In this document: positions 1 through 8,241 of the stretch, in pieces | Numbering within the stretch: position 1 is the stretch's first letter | Layout: every line of letters begins with the position of its first letter | NCBI RefSeq assembly: GCF_000067045.1 | Contig: NC_010125.1 | Location: forward strand, 968,001-1,032,000 | Reading direction: 5' to 3' | Source: Gluconacetobacter diazotrophicus PA1 5 | GTDB taxonomy: Bacteria > Pseudomonadota > Alphaproteobacteria > Acetobacterales > Acetobacteraceae | DNA length: 64,000 nucleotides | Program-made: the position numbers and the translations under genes | The notes under the pieces: model-generated | What the model was told of the DNA's origin: nothing | Seen by the model: the letters and a program-made list of their open reading frames with translations, nothing else | Databases searched by the model: none

Positions 1-25
1 GGTTCAAATCCTGTCCCCGCAACCA
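1..25 (+). tRNA. 3' end of an initiator tRNA-fMet gene (partial)
   Basis: The first bases read as a T-loop (GGTTCAAATCC), the 3' half of the T-stem (CCTGT), an acceptor 3' strand CCCCGCA, discriminator A and an encoded CCA at 23-25. The acceptor strand CCCCGCA would pair with CGCGGGG and leave the C1-A72 mismatch typical of bacterial initiator tRNA. The 5' part of the gene lies outside the window, so the anticodon is not seen and the identity is inferred from the acceptor strand. The recombinase gene on the opposite strand reads into it. Confidence 0.72.
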
Positions 26-1649
26 ACGATACTTGCGATACGAACGCATCGAGAACGCCACTGTCCGGATGGGCCGTGGCGTTTTTCTTGTGCGCCGCGA
101 ACTGCAGGATCGCAGCCAGGTCGCCGCGCAGGACGATCGCCAGTTCGCCGTCGGCCGGTTGGAGCGTGATCTGCGAGACGAGCGTGCGCAGGCGCTCGGC
201 CGCCTCGGTCTTCGTGTCTTCGGCCTGAAGACTCTCATAGAGAGACGCGATCCGCTGCTGGTAGATCTCCGCCATGTTCGGATGGAGAAGGGGAGGCGGC
301 TCCTCAGTATTAGCAAGACGCTCTGTCACTTCGGCCTTGCGTGCTTCCAACCGCTTCATGTCGTCGACGATTGCCTGGATTGGTCCACCAGCCTTGAGCG
401 CGGTTAGAAGTTTTGCCAGCTCCCGATCGATGCGGGGCAGTTCTGCCCGCATGGCGACAAGATCGGCACCGTGTTCCATCCGAAGCCTGTTCACCTCGCG
501 GGTGAACTCGTTGCAGAATTCCTTGAACAGATCAGGTTCCATCAGGTGCGTGCGTAATCCGCTCAGGACTGATGCTTCCAGCGCGTCGCGACGGATGTTG
601 AGCCGGTTATCGCATGTGCCCTTGTTGCGTGCTGTCGAGCAGCCGAGAAGATCTTTCGAGATCATGCTGTAGCCACCGCCACAGCAGCCGCAGCGGATGA
701 GCCCGGCAAAGAGGTGGCGGGGACGCCGCCGCTCACTGAGGGCCTCATTTCCCCGTTCCGGCTGGCTGAAGGTTGTCTCAGCTTGGCGCGCCTTCACGGC
801 ATCCCACAGATCCTGCTCGACGATCCGCAACTCGGGCACCTCCTGGATCACCCATTCGGATTCAGGATTGAGGCGTGAGACGCGCTTGCCGGTATCGGGG
901 TCTTTCAGATAGCGCAGCCGGTTCCACACCAGCTTGCCCACATACATCTCGTTGTTGAGGACGCCGGTGCCGCGTTCCCGATTGCCGTGAATGGTGGATG
1001 GTCCCCATTCACGTCCCTGCGGACCCGGAACGCCGTCCCGGTTCAGTTCCATCGCGATCGTGCGTGAGGACTTGCCGCGCGTGTAATCGGTGAAGATCCG
1101 TCTGATCGTGCGGGCTTCTTCCTCGTTGATGGTCCGGTCGCCGCGAATGCGCTCACCCTTCGCGTCAAACTGGCGCACAACGTCATAGCCATAGGAATTG
1201 CCACCGCCGGACTTGCCGTCCTCGACGCGTCCGCGCAGACCACGGCGCACCTTCTCGGCGAGATCCTTAAGGAACAGGGCGTTCATCGTACCCTTGAGGC
1301 CGATATGCAGGTGTGTGACATCGCCCTCGGAAAGGGTGATGATCCGCACGCCGGAGAAGGTCATCCGCTTGAACAGGCCGGCGATATCTTCCTGGTCGCG
1401 CGACAACCGGTCCATGGCTTCGGCCAGCACGATCGTGAAGCGGCCGCGTGTGGCGTCCTGGATCAGTTCCTGTATGCCGGGGCGAAGCAGGGAGGCACCC
1501 GAGATCGCCCGGTCCGTGTAGCTGTCGACGATCGTCCAGCCCTGCTTTTTCGCGTGAAGCCGGCAGAGGCGCAACTGATCCTCGATCGAGGCGTCACGCT
1601 GGTTTTCGGACGAATAGCGGGCGTAGAGCGCGACTTTCACAATCCCCAT
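1..1649 (-). CDS. Large serine recombinase (rec1), 3' end outside the window
   Basis: An open frame from ATG at 1649 (MGIVKVALYARYSS...) runs 549 codons to the left edge without a stop. It has the N-terminal resolvase/invertase domain with the catalytic serine in YARYSS, a central recombinase domain, a four-cysteine zinc ribbon (CGCCGGGYSMIS...GTCDN, about residues 318-345) and a charged C-terminal region. The last visible residues, SQVSLVAGTGFE, are encoded by the complement of the tRNA-fMet end, a C-terminus common in recombinases that integrate at tRNA genes. It is clearly homologous to the recombinase at 18139-19845. A small ORF lies 4 bp upstream. Role: site-specific integration and excision. 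Confidence 0.88.
   Translation of the reverse strand, partial: MGIVKVALYARYSSENQRDASIEDQLRLCRLHAKKQGWTIVDSYTDRAISGASLLRPGIQELIQDATRGRFTIVLAEAMDRLSRDQEDIAGLFKRMTFSGVRIITLSEGDVTHLHIGLKGTMNALFLKDLAEKVRRGLRGRVEDGKSGGGNSYGYDVVRQFDAKGERIRGDRTINEEEARTIRRIFTDYTRGKSSRTIAMELNRDGVPGPQGREWGPSTIHGNRERGTGVLNNEMYVGKLVWNRLRYLKDPDTGKRVSRLNPESEWVIQEVPELRIVEQDLWDAVKARQAETTFSQPERGNEALSERRRPRHLFAGLIRCGCCGGGYSMISKDLLGCSTARNKGTCDNRLNIRRDALEASVLSGLRTHLMEPDLFKEFCNEFTREVNRLRMEHGADLVAMRAELPRIDRELAKLLTALKAGGPIQAIVDDMKRLEARKAEVTERLANTEEPPPLLHPNMAEIYQQRIASLYESLQAEDTKTEAAERLRTLVSQITLQPADGELAIVLRGDLAAILQFAAHKKNATAHPDSGVLDAFVSQVSLVAGTGFE
20..39 (+). repeat. 20-bp direct repeat, likely attachment-site core (left copy)
   Basis: CAACCAACGATACTTGCGAT starts inside the tRNA CCA end and is found again, identical and in the same orientation, at 19791-19810. 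The repeat sits at the 3' end of a tRNA gene and within the last codons of a serine recombinase, the usual place for an integration core. That it is the true crossover core is inference. Confidence 0.6.
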
Positions 1650-1653
1650 CTCC

Positions 1654-1848
1654 CTACTCCTGGAGATCGCGTCGCTTCGCGGCCTCCACTTCAGCGTTGA
1701 CGAAATCCCGTGCGGCCTGACGGGCCAGAAGCCGGACCAGACTGACCAGCCGCGGATCGGCTCCACTGCGCAATGGGGTCACGTAGGCGTCCGGGGCGTC
1801 GAGAACGAGCCGCAGCTTGCCAGCTATCGTATCGCGTTGGCGTGCCAT
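1654..1848 (-). CDS. Small protein preceding recombinase rec1
   Basis: A 64-aa ORF beginning MARQRDTIAGKL, with a GGACGGGAAG ribosome-binding region just upstream of ATG 1848. A longer start at 1893 is possible. The stop lies 4 bp before the rec1 start, so the two are probably cotranscribed and translationally coupled. It shares the core DPRLVxLVRLxARxAARD with the 62-aa ORF at 17937-18125, which occupies the same place before the second recombinase. No known domain is recognised. The repeated pairing suggests a partner of the recombinase, for example a directionality or regulatory factor, but this is inference. Confidence 0.6.
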   Translation of the reverse strand: MARQRDTIAGKLRLVLDAPDAYVTPLRSGADPRLVSLVRLLARQAARDFVNAEVEAAKRRDLQE

Positions 1849-1971
1849 CTTCCCGTCCTTTCTGCATGGACCATCGGTTAGCTCTGAAAGCACTGTGGAT
1901 GTCGGACGGGATAGGCGCGAACAGAAAAATACACGGAAACAATGGGATGGAGCGCAGGAAGAGGGCTTCGG

Positions 1972-2045
1972 GATAGTCGCGAATACGCGCGGCTATCGTG
2001 GTCGGCACTATCACAAATTGGTGATGAAGCGACTATAATAGTCGC
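1972..2045. promoter_or_regulatory. Paired inverted repeats upstream of the parB-like gene
   Basis: The 392-bp gap 1849-2240 holds two related inverted repeats. One is a perfect 17-bp palindrome at 2029-2045, arms GCGACTAT and ATAGTCGC around a single A. The other is at 1972-1997, with arms GATAGTCGCG and CGCGGCTATC (one mismatch) and a 6-bp spacer. Both use the half-site ATAGTCGC. They could be operators or parS-like centromere sites for the ParB-family protein encoded 196 bp downstream. They do not match the chromosomal parS consensus. I see nothing else in this gap. Confidence 0.45.
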
Positions 2046-2240
2046 AATGTATCGCGGTGTGCATCGACTCGCAGGTTGGTTGGCACGGAACTGCATTCCG
2101 TGAAGCCGCATCTACGCGGTTCCGTGGATGCGATCCGGCGTCTGGTGGGGCCGGAAGAGAGGAAGAGGGACGTGGGGTTTTCGTGACGGATTCAGGGGTG
2201 GGAGAGAGGCTTCCGCCCGTCCGTCACGGAGTGTTCCGCC

Positions 2241-4298
2241 ATGGCGAGCGCCATCCAGAAAATCGCCCTTAATGCGTCCCGTGATATTCCTTTCAACAGG
2301 CTGGTGCTGTCGCAGTCCAACGTGCGGCGTGTGAAGGCCGGCCTGTCGATCGAGGAACTGGCCCGGGACATCGAACGTCGCGGGTTGCTCCAGAGCCTCA
2401 ACGTCCGCCCCGTCCTGAACGGGGAGGGGGCAGAAACCGGCGCCTATGAAGTGCCGGCCGGCGGCCGCCGGTTCCGCGCTCTCGAACTTCTGGTGAAGCA
2501 GAAGAAATTGGTGAAGACGGCCCCAGTGCCCTGTGTCGTGCGCGAGGCCGGCTCGACCATTCTCGCCGAGGATGATTCCCTGGCCGAGAACGTCCAACGC
2601 GTGGCCCTGCATCCGCTGGATCAGTTCCGCGCCTTTCGCGACATGCTGGAGAAGGGCATGTCCGAGGAAGAAATCGCTGCCGCGTTCTTCGTCGTGCCGG
2701 CCGTGGTGAAGCAGCGCCTGCGCCTGATGACCGTTTCGGACAAGCTGCTTGAGATCTATGAGCAGGATGGCATGAAGCTCGACCAGCTCATGGCCTTTTC
2801 GATCAGCGATGACCACACCCGTCAGGAACAGGTCTGGGAGATTATTGCCCAGAGCCATAACCGCGAGCCCTATCTGATCCGCCGCATGCTGACGGAGAAG
2901 ACCGTGCGGGCATCGGATCGCCGCGTGCGTTTCGTTGGGCTGGAGGCTTATCTGGCGGCAGGCGGCCACGTCATGCGTGACCTGTTCGAGGCTGACGATG
3001 GCGGCTGGCTGCAGGATCCGGCGCTGCTCGACCGGCTGGTGATGGAAAAACTGACCGGGGCAGCGGAAGACATCCGTGCCGAAGGCTGGAAATGGGTCGA
3101 GACGGCCCTGTCTTTCCCCTGGGGGCACACGCGGGACTTCGTGGAGATCGAGGGCACGCCTGTTGCGCTTTCGGAGGAAGAAGCCGGCCGTCTAATCGCG
3201 CTGCATAGCGAGCAGGAGGCCATCGAGGCGGAATACGCGCAGGCCGATGAGTTCCCGGAGGAAATCGACGCGCGCCTCGGTGAAATCGAGCAGGCCATCG
3301 AGGCGCTGGAGGAACGCCCGGTATCCTTCGATCCGGTAGACATGGAGCGAGCAGGCGCCTTTGTCAGCCTGGATACCGACGGCACGTTGCTGGTCGAGCG
3401 GGGCTTCGTCCGGCCGGAAGATGTGCCGGCGGAGCCCGAGGACGGCCACGATGCATCCGAAGGTGATGACGACGCGGTCGTCTGTCACAGCGCGGGTGAC
3501 GACGGCGAAGGGGGCCTACGGGAAAGTGGTCCGGACGCCGAGCCCGAGGAGGAAGACGGACTGAAGCCGCTGTCCGATCGCCTGCTGACGGAACTGACGG
3601 CCTGGCGCACGCTGGCGTTGCGGGATGCGTTCGCCGCCAATCCGCATATCGCGCTGACCGAACTGCTGCACACGCTGGTGCGCGACCTGTACTGGCAGGT
3701 GTCGAGCGTGGACTGCCTGGAAGCCTATGTCCGGGAAATCCCGCTGCGGGTCCATTCCCCCGACATGCCCGGCAGCCTTCCAGCCCACGCGCTGCGCCAG
3801 CGCAACGAGGGCTGGAAGCACGATCTGCCGGAGGACGAGGATGCACTCTGGCAGTGGCTCGACCGGATGGACGACACCAGTCGCCTGGCTCTGCTGGCGC
3901 ATTGCCTGTCCTTCGGGATCAACGCGCTGCATGAATCGTCCCATGGTCCGTCTCTGGCACGCAGCGTCAGGGAGCGGCTGGCTCGCGCCGACCGTCTCGC
4001 CACTGCGCTCACGCTCGACCTGGCCGAAGCGGGCTGGCAGGCGACAGTGGAGAACTATCTTGGCCGCGTCACCAAGGCGCGTATCCTCGAAGCCGTGCGT
4101 GAGGCGCGGGGCGACGAGGCCGCCGACCGCATCGCCCATCTGAAAAAGGCCGACATGGCACAGGCGGCCGAAAGGCTGCTTGAGGGCAGCGGTTGGCTGC
4201 CCGAGGCTCTGCGGACGGCGCATGCGCCGGAGCGAACTGAAAGGGAAGAAGGGGCGGCGCGCATGACCGACAGTCCTGATGCGGTCGCCGCCGAGTGA
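2241..4298 (+). CDS. Large ParB/RepB/Spo0J-family protein (685 aa)
   Basis: The N-terminal ParB/Srx-like nuclease fold covers about residues 15-120, with the GxRR box AGGRRFRAL (73-81) and ENVQR (116-120). A helix-turn-helix region follows (about 140-165, MSEEEIAAAFFVVPAVVKQRL). The long C-terminal part is acidic and Glu-rich and is not recognised. At 685 aa it is roughly twice the length of a chromosomal ParB, typical of ParB-like proteins on alphaproteobacterial plasmids and conjugative elements. No parA is in the window. The ATG at 2241 has GGAG about 9 bp upstream. A terminator follows the gene. Probable roles are DNA binding for maintenance or regulation of the element; the exact function is open. 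Confidence 0.85.
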   Translation: MASAIQKIALNASRDIPFNRLVLSQSNVRRVKAGLSIEELARDIERRGLLQSLNVRPVLNGEGAETGAYEVPAGGRRFRALELLVKQKKLVKTAPVPCVVREAGSTILAEDDSLAENVQRVALHPLDQFRAFRDMLEKGMSEEEIAAAFFVVPAVVKQRLRLMTVSDKLLEIYEQDGMKLDQLMAFSISDDHTRQEQVWEIIAQSHNREPYLIRRMLTEKTVRASDRRVRFVGLEAYLAAGGHVMRDLFEADDGGWLQDPALLDRLVMEKLTGAAEDIRAEGWKWVETALSFPWGHTRDFVEIEGTPVALSEEEAGRLIALHSEQEAIEAEYAQADEFPEEIDARLGEIEQAIEALEERPVSFDPVDMERAGAFVSLDTDGTLLVERGFVRPEDVPAEPEDGHDASEGDDDAVVCHSAGDDGEGGLRESGPDAEPEEEDGLKPLSDRLLTELTAWRTLALRDAFAANPHIALTELLHTLVRDLYWQVSSVDCLEAYVREIPLRVHSPDMPGSLPAHALRQRNEGWKHDLPEDEDALWQWLDRMDDTSRLALLAHCLSFGINALHESSHGPSLARSVRERLARADRLATALTLDLAEAGWQATVENYLGRVTKARILEAVREARGDEAADRIAHLKKADMAQAAERLLEGSGWLPEALRTAHAPERTEREEGAARMTDSPDAVAAE

Positions 4299-4318
4299 GA
4301 TCTATTGTTGAGTATCAT

Positions 4319-4350
4319 GGGCGGCTTCCGGTCTTCGGGAGCCGCCTTTT
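4319..4350 (+). terminator. Rho-independent terminator after the parB-like gene
   Basis: A GC-rich hairpin with arms GGCGGCTtC and GgAGCCGCC is followed directly by TTTT. It lies about 20 bp after the parB-like stop codon. Confidence 0.75.
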
Positions 4351-4401
4351 GTATTGGACGAGACTGTCTCCGGACGCACCCGCGCTAGCGGACGGTTGGA
4401 G

Positions 4402-5124
4402 TCAGTGACGGGTCACCGGGAGCAGGTGGCGATCCGTCTCGAGTTTGAGGGCTGCTGGCCATAAGGGTGTTTTGGTATAGAAATCCCGTCTGCTGAAGCC
4501 GGTGCCTGTTCGGTGCTCGTTGAGCAGTCCCGCCCAGCACAGCGGACGCAGGACGTGGACGTAAAGACTGGCGGTCAGCTTGAAATCCCGGCGACGGATA
4601 TCCTCTTCCTCACCTCCGTAGAGAACCGAACATAGCCGCTCTTCGGTGACGGCAACCTGGGCCTCGATATTGATGACGTTAAGAAAAATATCCCAGTTGC
4701 CGAACAGTGGCTCATCGCTTCGGGTGTAAGGGCTGTGGTCAACGACAAAGAGGAGGTGGGTCGTCAACAGCATCCAGAGCCGGGCAGGCTCTGATTTGAG
4801 TTGTCTCGCCAGGTCGGTCAGCCGCAGGGTGCCCTTGAAATGCCGTGCGAGCTTCGCGCTGAGCAGAACCTCATGCAGGATCACTAGCGGCGGGAAATCG
4901 GGTTCATTGAGGACTTTGTTGACGGCGTAGAGGTCTTCGACCGTATAGGCTGGCCAGTCAAATGCCTCGGCGGCCCACGCGACAAAATAGCGCTTGAGCG
5001 CCTTGTTGGGCGTAAGGCCGATCGGGGCGTTCTCCTCAATATAGCCGATCGTCAGCAGCGCGGCCTTCAGGATGAGGGCATGCGACAGGGGGAGGTCGTT
5101 GTCGGGCAAACGAAACGGATTCAT
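4402..5124 (-). CDS. Unrecognised conserved-looking protein (240 aa)
   Basis: The ORF starts at ATG 5124 (MNPFRLPDNDLPLSHALILKA) and ends at 4402, convergent with the parB-like gene. It is mixed alpha-helical, without signal peptide or membrane segment, and rich in Trp and Leu motifs such as LKRYFVAWAAEAFDWP, NWDIFLNVINIEAQ and VLRPLCWAGLL. The composition and codon use look like a real soluble protein, but I do not recognise the family. Its upstream side is cut short by an IS remnant starting at 5206, so the native promoter may have been lost. Confidence 0.6.
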   Translation of the reverse strand: MNPFRLPDNDLPLSHALILKAALLTIGYIEENAPIGLTPNKALKRYFVAWAAEAFDWPAYTVEDLYAVNKVLNEPDFPPLVILHEVLLSAKLARHFKGTLRLTDLARQLKSEPARLWMLLTTHLLFVVDHSPYTRSDEPLFGNWDIFLNVINIEAQVAVTEERLCSVLYGGEEEDIRRRDFKLTASLYVHVLRPLCWAGLLNEHRTGTGFSRRDFYTKTPLWPAALKLETDRHLLPVTRH

Positions 5125-5205
5125 CGTATAAATAATGAACCAGGTCGGTGCGAGTTGCCAGTCTGGCTTTGCGACGCAGGGACGATCTCCGTCCCGCGTC
5201 TATCA

Positions 5206-5821
5206 TGTAGAAGTCTCGACTAAATCTGACGGATGGTGTCTGCTGAAGCTCAACCAGGGCTGCGGCGGGGGCGGAGGGGCCCGGGCGACCGGACCTCGAT
5301 ATTCGCTTTTGTCCAATTGCGTTAGAAAGCGACACGTCGCGTTGCCGGTGACTTCCTTTGTGCTCTGGCCGCTGCGGCTTCCCTACGGCTCCCAACCGCA
5401 TCCATACCATGCTGACCGATAACGGCACGCATTTTACCGATCCGGCCGGCAATGGATGGACACCCGAAGACATCAAGGCCATGCGGGCGGATGGTGTCCT
5501 GTTCCGGTGCCACTCTTTTGAACTGGCCTGTGCTGATCTCGATATCGAGCATCGACTGACAAAGCCGCGACATCCCTGGACGAATGGCCAGGTCGAGAGG
5601 ATGAACCGCACGATCAAGGACGCCACCGTCAAGCGCTTCTACTACGAAACACATGACCAGTTGCGTCAACACCTCGCCGACTTCGTTACCGCCTACAATT
5701 TCGCCCGCAGGCTCAAGACCCTGCGCGGCCTCACTCCATATGAATTCATTTGTCAGCAGTGGGAAAAAGAACCATCACGGTTCATACATAATCCGCACCA
5801 CCAAATCCCGGGACCAAACAT
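5206..5821 (+). mobile_element. Chimeric IS remnant: IS481-type end A fused to the 3' part of IS481-type element B
   Basis: Bases 5206 to about 5284 match the terminal 75-80 bp of the element at 27869-29098 (TGTAGAAGTCTCGAC... end). At about 5283 the sequence switches, across a short shared CGACC, to the interior of the element at 34823-35861 and continues to that element's terminal repeat ending GGACCAAACAT at 5821. Both parts are incomplete, so this is a recombination or deletion scar and not one functional IS. It truncates the methyltransferase on its right. Confidence 0.8.
5290..5812 (+). pseudogene. IS481-family transposase, C-terminal remnant (element B type)
   Basis: From about 5398 the frame encodes HTMLTDNGTHFTDPAG, NGQVERMNRTI and a normal C-terminus (FYYETHDQLRQHLADFVTAYNF...), i.e. 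the second DDE aspartate and the catalytic glutamate region. The N-terminal half, including the HTH and first aspartate, is absent. Bases 5304-5400 carry small indels relative to the copy at 34.8-35.8 kb. The C-terminal 60 codons are better preserved here than in that copy. Confidence 0.78.
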
Positions 5822-6233
5822 TTGCGGGCGGCGTCACGTTGCCTTTGGCCAGCAGATACGCGCTCTCGTGTTCATACCGGAGAAACCGGGAAGAGGATGA
5901 ATAGGACTTGCGAAAGACGATATGCCCGACCATGCGGAACCCGGCCGCCTTCCAGGCATCCGCGAAGAGGTCAATGCGGTTCCATCCATAGAACGAAACC
6001 GCGAACCCACCCCATTTCAAGACACGATGCATCTGGTTGAAGGCCGGCTGGAGCCAGCGCGCATTGTCGTCGTTGCGGACCTTCCGCCCGTCCCTGCCCT
6101 GATAGTTCACCAGGTAAGGCGGGTCGGTCAGGATGAAATCCACCGCATTGCGGGGTAGTGCGCGCATAAGCTGCACGCTGTCACCATTAAGGATGGTGTT
6201 GCGGAAATCGGTTACCGTGGTGGTGTCGGTCAT
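5822..6233 (-). pseudogene. DNA methyltransferase, 3' end removed by IS remnant
   Basis: The frame starts at ATG 6233 (MTDTTTVTDFRNTILNGDS). It carries the N4/N6-type catalytic motif DPPY (FILTDPPYLVNYQGR) near residue 38 and a following WGGFAVSFYGW segment. About 137 native codons remain. After KGNVTPPA the gene runs into the IS terminal repeat at 5821, so the C-terminal third, where the SAM-binding FxGxG motif is expected in this order of motifs, is missing. It is almost certainly inactive. Before truncation it was probably a solitary element-borne adenine or cytosine-N4 methylase. The 251-bp space to the next gene (6234-6484) holds an inverted repeat, CCGATGGGG and CCCCATCGG at about 6319-6386, and no gene I can support. 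Confidence 0.8.
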
Positions 6234-6484
6234 TGTCTCTGCCCTTTGTTCCGCGAGGAACAGCCCCCGCTGTTCCTCTGCCTCGCGGCGAGCAGCGGGG
6301 TAGCAACGACAAGGGCGACCGATGGGGAGGGGTATCGCCAGATCTGCACGGAGCGTAGCGCAGGAAGATCGGGGACACCCCATCGGGCGGCGTCAGCGCG
6401 CTGACGCGAACCCTTGCCGGCGCGAGGGCGGAGCCATTAGCTTTTTCTCTTTTAAGGCTGTCATTCTGCCCACCCGACTCTGCG

Positions 6485-7165
6485 TCAGGGTCGAGACAGC
6501 ATCATCCGGACGTAATCGATCTGCCCCGTCAGATCACCGGATGTCGAGAACACGCCGTCGAATGCCGCCGTGCCGACCGTAAAACCGTCGGCGCCCGCCG
6601 ACACCACAGCCTGGATCCGTTCCTGCCGATCGATTGAACCTGCGACGATGACCCGCTTGCCCGTCACTGCGGCGCGGACCTTCCGCATCAGGCTGGGTAC
6701 ATCTCCCGCGAACCGATAGGCCAGCAGATCCAGTCCATGCACGCCGGGCCGGGAGGCAAGATCGACCGCACTGCGTACGATTTCGCCCTCGGTCCCTTCG
6801 AGACGACTAGGATGCCCGCTGATCCTGCCGGGGAAGGGGTAATAGCGGATCTTCGTGCCTTTCAGCAGTCGTAGCGCGTCATCGACATGAGTGCCACCGA
6901 GCAGATAATCGACACCCAGAGCGATACCGGCCTGCACCGAGCGAAGCTCGCTTTCGCGATCGAGGGAGACGACTTCCAGATAGGTCGTTGCTCCCGACTG
7001 CCTGATTTTATGGGTCAGGGTCTGAAGAGACGCAAACGGTAGGCCGATATCCTTGAACCCAATATGACGGACACCGGCAGCACGGACGATTTCAACCAGA
7101 TCGACCGCATTCTCCACCGTCCGGTCGTGACGAGTCAGCATGAAGATGAAATCGGGGCGGGTCAT
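6485..7165 (-). CDS. HisA/HisF-like TIM-barrel protein, partner of PdxA2
   Basis: A 226-aa protein, MTRPDFIFMLTRHDRTVENA..., with the alternating strand-helix pattern of a small TIM barrel. It has phosphate-binding-like segments near the C-terminus: KRVIVAGSIDRQERIQAV and SAGADGFTVGTAAFD. Its ATG overlaps the stop of the upstream pdxA-like gene (ATGA, 7162-7165), so the two are translationally coupled. The exact reaction is not known to me. Context suggests handling of the labile keto-phosphate product of the PdxA2 step, perhaps as an aldolase, epimerase or decarboxylase. Confidence 0.65.
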   Translation of the reverse strand: MTRPDFIFMLTRHDRTVENAVDLVEIVRAAGVRHIGFKDIGLPFASLQTLTHKIRQSGATTYLEVVSLDRESELRSVQAGIALGVDYLLGGTHVDDALRLLKGTKIRYYPFPGRISGHPSRLEGTEGEIVRSAVDLASRPGVHGLDLLAYRFAGDVPSLMRKVRAAVTGKRVIVAGSIDRQERIQAVVSAGADGFTVGTAAFDGVFSTSGDLTGQIDYVRMMLSRP

Positions 7166-8166
7166 ACTGTGACTCCGGTAAGGCGAAGAGCGTAATCAAA
7201 CGCGGTCTCCAGACTGGAGGGATCGGCGATACCGCGCCCCGCGATGTCAAAAGCAGTGCCGTGGTCGGGGCTCGTGCGCACAAACGGCAGGCCGAGCGTG
7301 ATGTTCACCCCTTGTGCCAGACCCATATATTTCACCGGGATCAGCCCCTGGTCATGATATTGCGCGACCACGACATCGAAGCGACTTTCGCGTGCCTGCA
7401 TGAACACGGTGTCGCCCGGCCACGGACCGGACGCATCGATGCCCTCGCTCCGAGCTTGTGCAATGGCGGGCGCGATGATGCGGGCTTCCTCATGACCGAA
7501 CAGGCCACCTTCTCCGGCATGGGGATTGAGACCGGCAACTGCGACACGCGGCTGTTCGATGCCCTGAGCCCGCGCGCCAGCGTGGGCCAGACGGATCGCC
7601 GCCATCTGCGCGGGAAAATCGGCACGCTGGATTGCGTCTTGCAGCGAACAATGGATGGTCACCAGCACGACGCGGATATCCTCGTTCGCCAGCATCATGG
7701 CGACAGTCGCACCGTCGGCCTGTTCGGCGAGAATTTCCGTATGGCCGGGGTAGTGCAGCCCGGCGGCAGCGAGCGCTTCCTTGTGGATCGGTGCGGTGAC
7801 GATGCCGCCTACTGTCCCGTTCTTCGCCAATTGGACCGCGAAAAGGATCGCCGCATAGGCGGCGCGGCCACTTTCGACGGTGATCTGACCCACGGGCGGC
7901 AGGGACGCACACTCCGACGACGCCAGGACGTGCAGCACGTCGTCGTCGAAGCGGGCTTCGGCCAATGTTGTGATCCGGCGCACGTGCGCCGCTGGATCGA
8001 GCCCGGCCAGCGCATGACGCATCACCAGAGGATCGCCGACGACGATCCAGCGCCGTTGCGCCGGTCGCCGTAGAAACATCCGGGCCACGATTTCCGGTCC
8101 GATCCCGGCGGGATCGCCCATCGTGACCGCCAACGGCTGGAGACTGAAGGAAGGTGTTTCGCTCAT
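7162..8166 (-). CDS. PdxA/PdxA2-family NAD-dependent dehydrogenase
   Basis: A 334-aa protein of normal PdxA length. Motifs include VTMGDPAGIGPEI (residues 14-26), PGHTEI with a metal-binding His, AGLNPHAGEGGLFG and QYHDQGLIPVK with the second metal His. PdxA makes the vitamin B6 precursor from 4-phosphohydroxythreonine. PdxA2 paralogues instead oxidise 4-phospho-D-threonate or -erythronate in sugar-acid catabolism. The pairing with a TIM-barrel gene and a divergent LysR regulator, away from pyridoxine genes, favours a catabolic PdxA2 role (inference). A start at ATG 8166 leaves 75 bp to the regulator. Confidence 0.82.
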   Translation of the reverse strand: MSETPSFSLQPLAVTMGDPAGIGPEIVARMFLRRPAQRRWIVVGDPLVMRHALAGLDPAAHVRRITTLAEARFDDDVLHVLASSECASLPPVGQITVESGRAAYAAILFAVQLAKNGTVGGIVTAPIHKEALAAAGLHYPGHTEILAEQADGATVAMMLANEDIRVVLVTIHCSLQDAIQRADFPAQMAAIRLAHAGARAQGIEQPRVAVAGLNPHAGEGGLFGHEEARIIAPAIAQARSEGIDASGPWPGDTVFMQARESRFDVVVAQYHDQGLIPVKYMGLAQGVNITLGLPFVRTSPDHGTAFDIAGRGIADPSSLETAFDYALRLTGVTV

Positions 8167-8241
8167 GATGGTGACAATAACGGAACAGGGTCCACAGAAA
8201 ATCGATATAAACTGACCTCTTCTGGTGATAAAAACTGACCA

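Noticed and set aside
1-25. Calling a complete tRNA gene
   Set aside because: Only the T-arm and acceptor 3' side are in the window; the anticodon is outside.
2112-3128. 338-codon minus-strand ORF
   Set aside because: Antisense of the ParB-family gene, which has clear motifs on the plus strand.
6240-6480. Possible small RNA or origin upstream of the methyltransferase
   Set aside because: There is an inverted repeat CCGATGGGG/CCCCATCGG, but no iteron series, promoter-terminator pair or known RNA shape that I could support.
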